Assembly: GCA_963743785.1 (NCBI GenBank)
Contig: CAVURD010000004.1
Span: 372,001-436,000, forward strand
Length of the DNA: 64,000 bases
Direction of reading: 5' to 3'
DNA from: Bog-473 sp963743785
Lineage (GTDB): Bacteria > Actinomycetota > Acidimicrobiia > Acidimicrobiales > RAAP-2
Part shown: positions 17,410 through 25,966 of the stretch, one piece after another
Numbering within the stretch: the stretch's first letter is position 1
Layout: the number at the start of each line of letters is the position of its first letter
The notes under the pieces: generated by a model
Database searches by the model: none
What the model was told of the DNA's origin: nothing
What the model saw: only the letters and a program-made list of their open reading frames with translations
Position numbers and translations under genes: made by a program

Positions 17410-20400
17410 CTACTTAAAGACCGCCACCCCCGCGTGCCAGTCGGTGGCCGACGTGAAGGTGGCCGTCGATTGCTGAGTCCCGGCGGTACTCGACACGATG
17501 TACTCCAAGTCGGCCGAACCCGCGCTCGTATGGGTGCCCATGACGAACGGCTGGCCCTGGGACGACCCCGGCGTGACGGTGCCCGGCTGCCCGCCGGTCA
17601 CGATGCCGCCGACCACCAGTTCCCCTGCGCCGACGGCCGGGGTCGCGCCGGTGGCGACCGATGTGCTGTTGCCGCTGGCCGCAGCGGCCTGGTCGAAGGC
17701 CCCGCTCGTGGCCACGCCCGAGAACTCCGAGACCGCACCTTGGAGGTAGGTGGCCGAGGTCGCCGAGATGGTGATCGTGAGGCTCGTGGCCGCCTTCGTG
17801 TTCTGGACGTAATAGAAGGCCAAATCGCCGCCACTGCCGAAGGTCGTCGAAGCCGTGGTGACCCGGGTCCAGGCACCGTTCACGTTGTCGGAGACCTTCA
17901 CCTGGCCGCTCGAGTTGTACTGCCCGAACCAGCCAACCAAGAGGTCGCCGGCCGTCACCGTGCCCAAGGTGAGAGTGACGCTCGTGACAAGGCTGCCCGT
18001 GCTCACCGAGGCGCCCTGGATCCATTTGACGCTCGGGGGCGCAGTGGCCGGGGTGGTCACCGACAGCGCCGGTGAGGACTGGGCCGAGTGGGTGCCGGCC
18101 CCGTTGTAGGCGTCCACCGTGTACTGGTAGGTGGTCGAGGGGCCGACCGTCGAGTCGGTGTAGGTGGTGGTGGTCGAGGTTCCGACCTGGGTCCCATTGC
18201 GGTAGATCGTGTAGCCGGTCGCTCCCCCGGTCGAGGCGGTCCAGCTGAGCCCGACCGAGCTCGGCGTGTCGGTGGGGGCGCTCAGCCCGGTCGGGACGCT
18301 CGGGGGCGCAGTGGCCGGGGTGGTCACCGACAACGCCGGTGAGGACTGGGCCGAGTGGGTGCCGGCCCCGTTGTAGGCGTCCACCGTGTACTGGTAGGTG
18401 GTCGAGGGACCAACCGTCGAGTCGGTGTAGGTGGTGGTGGTCGAGGTTCCGACCTGGGTCCCATTGCGGTAGATCGTGTAGCCGGTCGCTCCCCCGGTCG
18501 AGGCGGTCCAGCTGAGCCCGACCGAGCTCGCCGTGTCGGTGGGGGCGCTCAGCCCGGTCGGGACGCTCGGGGGCGCAGTGGCCGGGGTGGTCACCGACAG
18601 CGCCGGTGAGGACTGGGCCGAGTGGGTGCCGGCCCCGTTGTAGGCGTCCACCGTGTACTGGTAGGTGGTCGAGGGACCAACCGTCGAGTCGGTGTAGGTG
18701 GTGGTGGTCGAGGTTCCGACCTGGGTCCCATTGCGGTAGATCGTGTAGCCGGTCGCTCCCCCGGTCGAGGCGGTCCAGCTGAGCCCGACCGAGCTCGCCG
18801 TGTCGGTGGGGGCGCTCAGCCCGGTCGGGACGCTCGGGGGCGCAGTGGCCGGGGTGGTCACCGACAACGCCGGTGAGGACTGGGCCGAGTGGGTGCCGGC
18901 CCCGTTGTAGGCGTCCACCGTGTACTGGTAGGTGGTCGAGGGACCGACCGTCGAGTCGGTGTAGGTGGTGGTGGTCGAGGTTCCGACCTGGGTCCCATTG
19001 CGGTAGATCGTGTAGCCGGTCGCTCCCCCGGTCGAGGCGGTCCAGCTGAGCCCGACCGAGCTCGCCGTGTCGGTGGGGGCGCTCAGCCCGGTCGGGACGC
19101 TCGGGGGCGCAGTGGCCGGGGTGGTCACCGACAACGCCGGTGAGGACTGGGCCGAGTGGGTGCCGGCCCCGTTGTAGGCGTCCACCGTGTACTGGTAGGT
19201 GGTCGAGGGGCCAACCGTCGAGTCGGTGTAGGTGGTGGTGGTCGAGGTTCCGACCTGGGTCCCATTGCGGTAGATCGTGTAGCCGGTCGCTCCCCCGGTC
19301 GAGGCGGTCCAGCTGAGCCCGACCGAGCTCGCCGTGTCGGTGGGGGCGCTCAGCCCGGTCGGGACGCTCGGGGGCGCATTCGAGGACGAGAATTGATGGA
19401 AGACCGCCACCCCCGCGTGCCAATCGCTGGAGGACGTGAAGGTGGCCGTGGCGTTCTGCGTGCCGGCGGTACTAGACACGATGTCCTCCAAGTCGGCCGA
19501 ACCCGCGCTCGTATGGGTGCCCATCACGAACGGCTGGCCCTGCGACGATCCCGGCGTGACGGTGCCGGGCTGTCCGCCGGTGACGATGCCGCCAACCACC
19601 AGTTCGCCTGCGCCGACGGCCGCAGTCGCGCCGGTAGCGACCGATGTGCTGTTGCCGCTGGCCGCGGCGGCCTGGTCGAAGGCCCCGCTTGTGGCCACGC
19701 CCGAGAACTCCGAGACCGCACCTTGGAGGTAGGTGGCCGATGTCGCCGAGATGGTGATCGTCAACCCGGACGACGGCTTGGCGTTCTGGAGGTAATAGAA
19801 CGCCAGGTCCCCGCCACTGCCGAAGGTCGTCGAAGCCGTGGTGACCCGGGTCCAAGCACCGTTCACGTTGTCGGAGACCTTCACCTGGCCGCTCGAGTTG
19901 TACTGCCCGAACCAGCCGACCAAGAGGTCGCCGGCCCCGACCGGTTGACCAAGCTGCAGGGTGACGCTGGTGGCCTGCGACCCGGTGCTCACTGAGGCGC
20001 CCTGGACGAAGCCGATGGGGCCGGAGACGGTGGTCGTCACCGAAAGGGCGGGAGAGGACGGCGACGAGTGGTTGCCTCCGCCGTCGAAGGCATCGACCGT
20101 GTACTGGTAGGTGGTCCCTGGGTAGACGCCCAGGTCGGTGTAGCTCGTCGCGCCGCCGGAGCTACCGACCGCCAGCCCGTTGCGGTAGACGGTATAGCCG
20201 ACCACGATGCCGTCAGGGTCGGTCGAGGCCGACCAGCTGAGCCCGACGGAGTTGGACGTCACGGTGGTCGCGGTGAGCCCGGTCGGCACGGTGGGTGGCT
20301 GGGTGTCGGTGCTCGTCACCACGAGCTCGTACGCCCCGACGTCGCACCCCGACCCCTGCGGCCGTGCGATGCCACGCTGGTCTGTCCCGCCCGAACATCC

Positions 20401-21501
20401 GGTGACGCTCGGCGAGATGACGTCGAGCGCCGGGCTCCCCGGCGCGAGCGCCATCGTCTGCGTCGGGCCGCCGTTCGACGCCAGGGCATCGAGATGGGGT
20501 GCCGTGTTCGGCAACGAATGATTCGGCGTGGAGAACCCGCAGGACGAACCGGAGTCGATGTTGTAGCCCCCGTCGGAGATGGGCGCAGACGCGTCGCAGT
20601 TCGCGCCTTGCAAGCCGTCACCCACGATGCTCTGGCTGATTGAGAGGGTGTACCCGCGATAATTCAGGATGTCGGCGCCATAGGGCGACGTGTTCGCGTC
20701 GAGCGTGGACTGGGTGATGGTCGTTTGCCCGAAGTTCTCAACCGCGCCACCACCGTTGCCACCTGCCGTGTTCCCGTTGAAGGTGCTGTCGCTGATCGAG
20801 AGCCTCGTGTCGTTGTCGATGGCGCCGCCACCCGGACCTTTGTTGGACACGAACGTGTCGCCCGCCACCGTCTCGCTCCCCGCCGCGTTGAGGAGGGCGC
20901 CGCCCCCGTAAATCGTCGCGTTGTTCCCGGAAAATGTGCTGTCCGTGATGGTGGCAAGGCTCTGGTTAAAAACCCCGCCTCCTTCCTGGGCCGAATTCCC
21001 AGCGAAGAGGCTGGTCGTGACGTTCAACGTCCCGCTGCTATTGATCGCGCCGCCGGAAGTACCTGTGGTCGAAGGAGACGAGTTGTTGGTGAAGGTGCTC
21101 GTTGAAACCGTGAGAGTGCCATGACTAAAGATGGCGCCGCCTCCCTGCTGACCCCCGTTCGCAAGTCCGTTGTTCAACGTCAGCGAACTGATCGTAAGGC
21201 TCCCCCCGGAGGCCACGTCAAGAAGCCGGAAGGCGGGCGTCCCGGAGGCGGTCGAACGCGTGATCGTCGCGCCGTTCCCCTGGATCGTCACATTCGCAGT
21301 GATCACGGGAAGGCCTGTGCCCCCGTCACTCGAATTGTTGACGGACGCCAGGGTGTACAAGCAGCCCGACGGCAATGCCAATGTGGTCGTGCCAGACGAC
21401 GCCGCGGCGAGCGCGGAGATCAGGCTGGACGTCTGACACGCAACGTTCACCGTTTGCGCTTGCGCGACCGTCGGCGGGAGGCCTAGGAGGAGGCCACCCA
21501 T
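17410..21501 (-). CDS. Giant secreted beta-helix / FN3-repeat protein
   Basis: 1363 residues. After a secretion-type N-terminus (GGLLLGLPPTVAQAQT) come: a right-handed parallel beta-helix region (about residues 20-395, repeating STFSGNNA/GGAI-type coils), one FN3 domain (about 400-495), a roughly 200-residue lectin-like module (GFVQGASVSTGSQATSV...), five near-identical FN3 domains of 89 residues (about 710-1155), and a second copy of the 200-residue module at the C-terminus. No LPXTG motif or C-terminal anchor is seen, so it is probably released or loosely held. In-frame codons before ATG 21501 extend the hydrophobic leader (RRRSWIGGLSAAALMGGLLL) but offer no normal start, so the true N-terminus is likely frameshifted. 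Likely role: adhesion or polysaccharide binding. Confidence 0.8.
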   Translation of the reverse strand: MGGLLLGLPPTVAQAQTVNVACQTSSLISALAAASSGTTTLALPSGCLYTLASVNNSSDGGTGLPVITANVTIQGNGATITRSTASGTPAFRLLDVASGGSLTISSLTLNNGLANGGQQGGGAIFSHGTLTVSTSTFTNNSSPSTTGTSGGAINSSGTLNVTTSLFAGNSAQEGGGVFNQSLATITDSTFSGNNATIYGGGALLNAAGSETVAGDTFVSNKGPGGGAIDNDTRLSISDSTFNGNTAGGNGGGAVENFGQTTITQSTLDANTSPYGADILNYRGYTLSISQSIVGDGLQGANCDASAPISDGGYNIDSGSSCGFSTPNHSLPNTAPHLDALASNGGPTQTMALAPGSPALDVISPSVTGCSGGTDQRGIARPQGSGCDVGAYELVVTSTDTQPPTVPTGLTATTVTSNSVGLSWSASTDPDGIVVGYTVYRNGLAVGSSGGATSYTDLGVYPGTTYQYTVDAFDGGGNHSSPSSPALSVTTTVSGPIGFVQGASVSTGSQATSVTLQLGQPVGAGDLLVGWFGQYNSSGQVKVSDNVNGAWTRVTTASTTFGSGGDLAFYYLQNAKPSSGLTITISATSATYLQGAVSEFSGVATSGAFDQAAAASGNSTSVATGATAAVGAGELVVGGIVTGGQPGTVTPGSSQGQPFVMGTHTSAGSADLEDIVSSTAGTQNATATFTSSSDWHAGVAVFHQFSSSNAPPSVPTGLSAPTDTASSVGLSWTASTGGATGYTIYRNGTQVGTSTTTTYTDSTVGPSTTYQYTVDAYNGAGTHSAQSSPALSVTTPATAPPSVPTGLSAPTDTASSVGLSWTASTGGATGYTIYRNGTQVGTSTTTTYTDSTVGPSTTYQYTVDAYNGAGTHSAQSSPALSVTTPATAPPSVPTGLSAPTDTASSVGLSWTASTGGATGYTIYRNGTQVGTSTTTTYTDSTVGPSTTYQYTVDAYNGAGTHSAQSSPALSVTTPATAPPSVPTGLSAPTDTASSVGLSWTASTGGATGYTIYRNGTQVGTSTTTTYTDSTVGPSTTYQYTVDAYNGAGTHSAQSSPALSVTTPATAPPSVPTGLSAPTDTPSSVGLSWTASTGGATGYTIYRNGTQVGTSTTTTYTDSTVGPSTTYQYTVDAYNGAGTHSAQSSPALSVTTPATAPPSVKWIQGASVSTGSLVTSVTLTLGTVTAGDLLVGWFGQYNSSGQVKVSDNVNGAWTRVTTASTTFGSGGDLAFYYVQNTKAATSLTITISATSATYLQGAVSEFSGVATSGAFDQAAAASGNSTSVATGATPAVGAGELVVGGIVTGGQPGTVTPGSSQGQPFVMGTHTSAGSADLEYIVSSTAGTQQSTATFTSATDWHAGVAVFK
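18028..19362 (-). repeat. Five tandem 267-bp repeats encoding FN3 domains
   Basis: Five in-frame units of exactly 267 bases (starts 18028, 18295, 18562, 18829, 19096) differ by only a few bases, for example TGSAPTDTP versus TGLSAPTDTA-type changes in one unit. Such uniformity points to recent expansion or ongoing homogenisation. Repeat number in the assembly may not match the genome. Confidence 0.92.
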
Positions 21502-21925
21502 GAGAGCGGCAGCAGAGAGTCCGCCGATCCAAGAACGGCGACGTGACGTGCGAGTTTCGCCTCGCGATGGGGTCTCGGAGCCAGACGTGGATCGGATGGT
21601 AGCCGATCACTGCAAATGCGCGCTCAGCTGTGCGCGTCGCGGGTGTCCGCCACAGTCATTCACTACGACGCGCCCGCGAACCACGGCCTGTGTCGCGGTC
21701 CCATGTAGCAGAGCCACCGCCAGAGTGCTCCATCCGCGGACCCTTGTCTTTTGCGCGACCTACCCTTGGAATAAATGCCCCAAAGCTCGCACCGTCGCTC
21801 GAATACCGACCGACCCACCAAGCTCCCAGTTATCGCCGCCAGCCTGCGGGAGTCCCTCTTCCGGAACTACAAAGCAGATGGGAGTTATGTGGACGGCGTT
21901 GGCCGGCCTGGGGATCTCTAACCGG
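21502..21925. other. Upstream region of the giant protein gene
   Basis: 424 bases without a credible gene. The first 100 bases probably encode the true leader of the giant protein in a shifted frame. The remainder up to the tRNA repeat shows no recognised feature. Confidence 0.45.
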
Positions 21926-21966
21926 CTCTGACCTGGTGGGCCGCCCGGGTCTCGATCCCGGCACCT
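21926..21966 (-). repeat. tRNA-Lys 3'-end copy overlapping the intact tRNA (candidate att site)
   Basis: Partner of 15698-15738: 41 bases, one mismatch. It comprises the 3' third of the intact tRNA-Lys gene plus a few flanking bases. Confidence 0.65.
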
Positions 21967-22009
21967 TAGGATTAAAAGTCCTCTGCTCTTCCGGATGAGC
22001 TAGCGGCCC
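21934..22009 (-). tRNA. tRNA-Lys (anticodon TTT)
   Basis: 76 nt on the minus strand. Acceptor GGGCCGC pairs with GCGGCCC, the D-arm has TAGCTCATCCGG, the anticodon loop CTTTTAA sits between GGA and TCC stems, the T-arm is CCGGG-ATCGAGA-CCCGG, and the discriminator A with encoded CCA is present. The anticodon TTT reads Lys codons. Confidence 0.95.
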
Positions 22010-22083
22010 CGGGACGGCAAGATTACCCTTGAGACAAGGCACCAGAAAATGCCGGCGATCAACCGGCCGCACTGGGCAGAGCG

Positions 22084-23403
22084 CTAAACGACTCCGATAC
22101 GCCACTCGACAGGGCCTGGCGGCTCGGGCCACCCCACCAATCTGGCGGCGGCGCGGCGTGGCCGATCGAAAGGCTGGCGTGAAGTCGTACTCCAGGAGCA
22201 GCAGTCGGATTGACGTGCGGATGGCCGAAATGGAGAACCTGGCGGCCGGGCAGGTGTGCGGGCCATGACCGAACGTGCTGACGAGCTCTCTCGTCGGCAG
22301 CGGCACGTCAGGGCTCAGCTTTCGACCCGTATAGTGGCCCGGATCAAATACTTCAAGCCCGGGAGCGGCCGAGGTGTTGGTGACCGACAACATGGTGGTG
22401 AGGAGAGTTCCCGGCGACAATCGATACGTGTCGTCACCGGCATCCACGTCAATGGGCTGAAGCACCTGACGCATGGTGATCGATCGTTGGGCCATCCGAA
22501 TGGACTCGTTGGCACATTGCTCGAGCAGCGCATCGTCCCCGTGCCGCACCCGGTCCATGAGGTCTGGACGTTGGAGGAGATTGACGAAGGTCCAGGCTAG
22601 GGCCGCATAGAGATTGGATTGGGATCCCATGTGGATCACCATGACGTCTCTCGCCGTGCCCGTCATCTGTTCGTCCGGTGGGAGATCGGCATAGGACTGA
22701 TAAATCTGATCAAGGAAGTCATCGGCCGGCGGCTCGTCCGGATCGGCTCCCAATGATCTCGGGACAGGTTGGACTCGATCGCCGCCATGGCCTTCCGCTC
22801 CCCCCGCTTGCGGGTGGCCCACGTCACCAGGTTTCGGTCGGGACGAACGAAGGACTCCGAACTGTCGAGCCGATCGAAGAGCGGGATGAGACGATCGATG
22901 AACTCGGGTGATGCGGCCTCGGCACCACTCCACGACGCCAGGCCTAGACGGTGACCCAGCCGACGCATTTCGGCGAACACTTCGAAACTCCCCGAACGCC
23001 CGAGTCGTTCAATCTCCTGGGCCACGGCGAGGCGGAGATTTTCGAGGTAGGTCTCGGTCTTGGCGTTCCCGAAGAGTGACTTGGGATGATTGCGCCGGCC
23101 CAGAAGAAGCTCAATGGGAACCTTCGACTTGATGAGGGTGTAGGTCGCCATCCCAAAGCTGGCCTGCTCCTCCGGTTGTGCATAGAGCGAGCGCACGCCG
23201 GCCGGCGAGAACACGCAGAAGAGCCGATGGCCGAAGGCATCGAGGACGAACGTGTCGCCGTGCCGCGCTCGTTGGCGGACGAGGAACTCGGTGGGATTGT
23301 GCAGCAACCCAAGGCCTCCCCCGACCCAGGGCAGACGGCCATCGACCACCGGCGGCAGTGGAGCAACCGCAGGGAGGGGACGGGACACGTCTCCTACGCC
23401 CAT
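22084..23403 (-). CDS. Cytochrome P450, frameshifted
   Basis: About 440 residues from ATG 23403. The N-terminal half (RLPWVGGGLGLLHNPTEFLV onward) runs to about residue 215, where a frameshift near 22755 moves to the frame of the I-helix (MVIHMGSQSNLYAALAWTFV), the ExxR segment (NESIRMAQRS) and the heme loop FGHGPHTCPAARFS. The heme Cys is followed by Pro-Ala rather than x-Gly. The stop is probably also displaced; the frame ending at 22084 is the nearest. It is the last gene of the dienelactone hydrolase operon. The substrate is unknown; redox partners are not nearby. Confidence 0.75.
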
Positions 23404-23648
23404 CCCCTGCGACGTCGTAACCAGTCACACGCCACCCGGCCTTGGGCTCCTTGGACGCCTCGCAGCGTCGGCAGTCGCCCCGCTGCAGCCCACTGGTGGA
23501 CCTCGGCGGGAACGCGGGCCCAGGGCAGGTCGACACCGGCCGTGAACGGAGCGGGACTCGTGGTCACGTCAAGAAGCTCCCGGTCGGTCGCCCCACCCGC
23601 CCATCTTGGTCGCTGTGGCCAAGGTGCGCCGCCCGCAGTGGGAATCAT
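23394..23648 (-). CDS. Hypothetical protein in P450 operon
   Basis: An 84-residue frame starting two bases after the DUF6295-like stop and overlapping the P450 start. Composition (RWAGGATDRELLDVTTSPAP, VPAEVHQWAAAGRLPTLR) is not clearly noise, and the packing favours a real gene. No family is recognised. Confidence 0.35.
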   Translation of the reverse strand: MIPTAGGAPWPQRPRWAGGATDRELLDVTTSPAPFTAGVDLPWARVPAEVHQWAAAGRLPTLRGVQGAQGRVACDWLRRRRGWA

Positions 23649-23650
23649 GG

Positions 23651-23914
23651 CTAGGGAAGAGCGGCTGCCCCCGCGGCCTCGAGCGCAGTCTCCATGCAGC
23701 GAATGAGCTCGCGTGCCGACGCCGCACTCAACTCGACCGCCACCCGTGTGCTGGGTCCGCGAGAAGCGTCGGTGAAATCGATGTTGAGCGTGTGGTCATA
23801 GGCGGCGTGATATGGGTGGTCGAAGTACACCGCGACCGAAGTCGCGGAGAACCAGCCGTCGGGGCCTTTGGCACTACCGGCGACGTCGGCGGTAACCGTC
23901 ACATAGGAACACAC
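23651..23914 (-). CDS. DUF6295-like protein
   Basis: 87 residues from GTG 23914 (VCSYVTVTADVAGSAKGPDG), with the block WFSATSVAVYFDHPYHAAYD and the acidic-aromatic segment TLNIDFTDASRGPSTRVAVE seen in a family of small actinobacterial proteins. The role is unknown. The start lies two bases after the stop of the upstream hydrolase, so translation is probably coupled. A longer upstream frame is open but lacks family similarity. Confidence 0.6.
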   Translation of the reverse strand: MCSYVTVTADVAGSAKGPDGWFSATSVAVYFDHPYHAAYDHTLNIDFTDASRGPSTRVAVELSAASARELIRCMETALEAAGAAALP

Positions 23915-23916
23915 GA

Positions 23917-24679
23917 TCACGCCTCCGATGGTGTGAGGTAGGTCTCGAACCACGAGAAGATCCGTTGCCACCCGTCCAGGGCCGCTTCCGGGCGGAAACT
24001 CGTACGGTTGGGCGAGAAGAAGGCATGTCCGGCATTTTCATACCGATGGAACTCGTAGGTCTTGCCGTGGGCTATCAAAGCCTGCTCCAGTTCATCCACC
24101 TGCTCAGGGCTCGGGAATTGGTCCTCGAGGCCGAAGAGTCCCAGCAACGGGCAGCCCAGCGATTCGGTCCGGTCGATCAACGGCGTGACCTTCAGGGGGA
24201 AGCCTTCGGGAGCAGATCCACTGACGAAGGCCCCGTAGCAATCGACGGCAGCATCGACGGGGAGGCTGATGGCGACCAGGAACGACTGGCGGCCCCCCGA
24301 GCAGTACCCGATCACGCCGACCTTTCCGTTTGACGTCGGCAGGGCCCGCAATGCTGCAATGGCGCCACCGACGTCGCCCACCAAGCGGTCATCGGGAACG
24401 CCGCCATTGGCCCGGGCCCTGGCGGCGGCGTCGTCCGGATCGTCTTCGGGACCTTCTCGATAGTAGAGATTGGGACAGATGGCGTTGTACCCGTGCGCGG
24501 CAAAATTGCGGGTGATCTCTTTGGTGGCCGAATCCCAACCGGGCATGTGATGGATGACCACCACGCCAGGGAATGGTCCAGCCCCAGTCGGCGTTGCCTG
24601 GTAGCGCATTGATGGCGTCGCTTTGGTGGCCAACCAGCATCACATTGGCGGCTGACATTGCCTCGTCACGGAGCGTCAA
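23917..24679 (-). CDS. Dienelactone hydrolase-family protein, frameshifted near N-terminus
   Basis: About 253 residues. TTG 24679 follows AAGGAGAG and begins LTLRDEAMSAANVMLVGHQS; a frameshift near 24605 joins the main frame GAGPFPGVVVIHHMPGWDSA. The nucleophile segment is VIGYCSGGRQ, with Cys in the nucleophile position as in dienelactone hydrolases; the Asp and His are in GLFGLEDQF and NAGHAFF. It hydrolyses an ester or lactone of unknown identity in the cytosol. First gene of a unit with the DUF6295-like and P450 genes. Confidence 0.75.
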
Positions 24680-24787
24680 CGATCTCTCCTTCGAATCCAG
24701 TGGTCGATGGGAGTTCACACTATGACGCCTTGGGCGATGTTGGAAAGCTCCCAAGCGGAACGGCGCGACGTCCGGCATGATGATGCC

Positions 24788-25966
24788 GTGCGGCGCTCGC
24801 TGATGGTCTTGGCCGGGACATTTGTCGTCAGTGGCGCGCTGGCCATTCCCACGGCCGCCTCTTCGCTGCCGACGGTTCGCACCGTGGCTGGGTCGGGTGG
24901 CTCAGGAAGCCTCAGTTCCCCGACCGGGATCGCCGTCGATGCCGCCGGGGATCTCTTCGTTGCCGACACCAATCACTGCCGGGTGGTGCTGGTGCCGAGC
25001 CGCTCCGGCACCCTCTACGGGCTCCAGGTGGCGGCGCATCACGCGTACAGCCTGGTGGGCGGTGGGTGCGGCGGGAAAGCCAGCTTGGGCTTCCCCACTG
25101 GCGTCGCGGTTGACCATGCGGGGGATGTCTACGTTGCCGAAGCCACCGACCAGAGGATCCTGATGATCCGGCCCGGCAGCCATGCCGATGCCACCGTGGC
25201 CGGCACAGGGTCAGCCGGCTACAACGGCAACGGCTTGGCCGCCCTGAGCAGCAAACTCAACTATCCGACAGGGATTGCCGTCGACGCGAAGGGCGATCTC
25301 TACATCGCCGACACGGCGAACTGCCGGGTGCGCGTCATGCCGGCGGCTGACGGCACCTCTTTCGGTCAGCCCATGTTGACCCAGCACCTCTATTCCATCG
25401 CCGGGAACGGCGTCTGCGGGTCGGGCCAGAGAAGTGGCTCGGCCGCGCTGGCTCAGCTGTGGAATCCGGTGGCCGTGGCGACCGACCAGGTCGGTGACCT
25501 CTTCATCGCCGACAGCGGGGATCAATCGATCCTCGAGCTGCCGGTCAGTAGCGGAAGCGACTACGGCACCTCGATCGCCGCGGGCGGCATCGCCGCCATC
25601 GTGGGTGAAGGAGGCAACGGCCCCTATCTCGCAGACGGAATGTCGGCACTCGGTCAGACCGCCGAATTGAACGATCCGGAAGGTATCGCCGTGAGCGCAA
25701 CGGGAACGCTCTTCATCACCGACGGCAGTCAGCACTGCATCAGGGCGGTGCCGAGCTCCACCTCCACGGTGCTTGGCCGCTCGATGCAGGGAGGGGACCT
25801 CTACACCCTGGCTGGGGCGCTCCCGGTCTCCAACTCGACGGGGCTGGGAAATGGAACCCGTTGGATACTCACGCGCATCGGAGACCCGACGGGCATCACG
25901 GTGTCGACGTCAGGCACCGTTCTTTTCAGCGACCGCAGTACTCAACTGGTGCGGGAGATCGGGTGA
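24788..25966 (+). CDS. Secreted NHL-repeat protein
   Basis: 392 residues from GTG 24788, which opens a signal peptide (MRRSLMVLAGTFVVSGALA, cleavage near AAS). The mature part has repeated NHL-type blades: PTGIAVDAAGDLFVADT, PTGVAVDHAGDVYVAEA, PTGIAVDAKGDLYIADT, PVAVATDQVGDLFIADS and PEGIAVSATGTLFITD, forming a beta-propeller. It is likely extracellular and binds a ligand or protein; no catalytic residues are evident. Earlier in-frame starts (24707, 24722) are possible but place a long polar tail before the signal. The next gene overlaps its stop (GTGA). Confidence 0.72.
   Translation: MRRSLMVLAGTFVVSGALAIPTAASSLPTVRTVAGSGGSGSLSSPTGIAVDAAGDLFVADTNHCRVVLVPSRSGTLYGLQVAAHHAYSLVGGGCGGKASLGFPTGVAVDHAGDVYVAEATDQRILMIRPGSHADATVAGTGSAGYNGNGLAALSSKLNYPTGIAVDAKGDLYIADTANCRVRVMPAADGTSFGQPMLTQHLYSIAGNGVCGSGQRSGSAALAQLWNPVAVATDQVGDLFIADSGDQSILELPVSSGSDYGTSIAAGGIAAIVGEGGNGPYLADGMSALGQTAELNDPEGIAVSATGTLFITDGSQHCIRAVPSSTSTVLGRSMQGGDLYTLAGALPVSNSTGLGNGTRWILTRIGDPTGITVSTSGTVLFSDRSTQLVREIG

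Noticed and set aside
18028..19362. CRISPR array
   Set aside because: The units are 267 bases, contiguous and coding, without spacers; they are protein-domain repeats.
17414..19423. Long repetitive frame overlapping the giant protein
   Set aside because: It is a shifted reading of the same 267-base FN3 repeats and has no family pattern.
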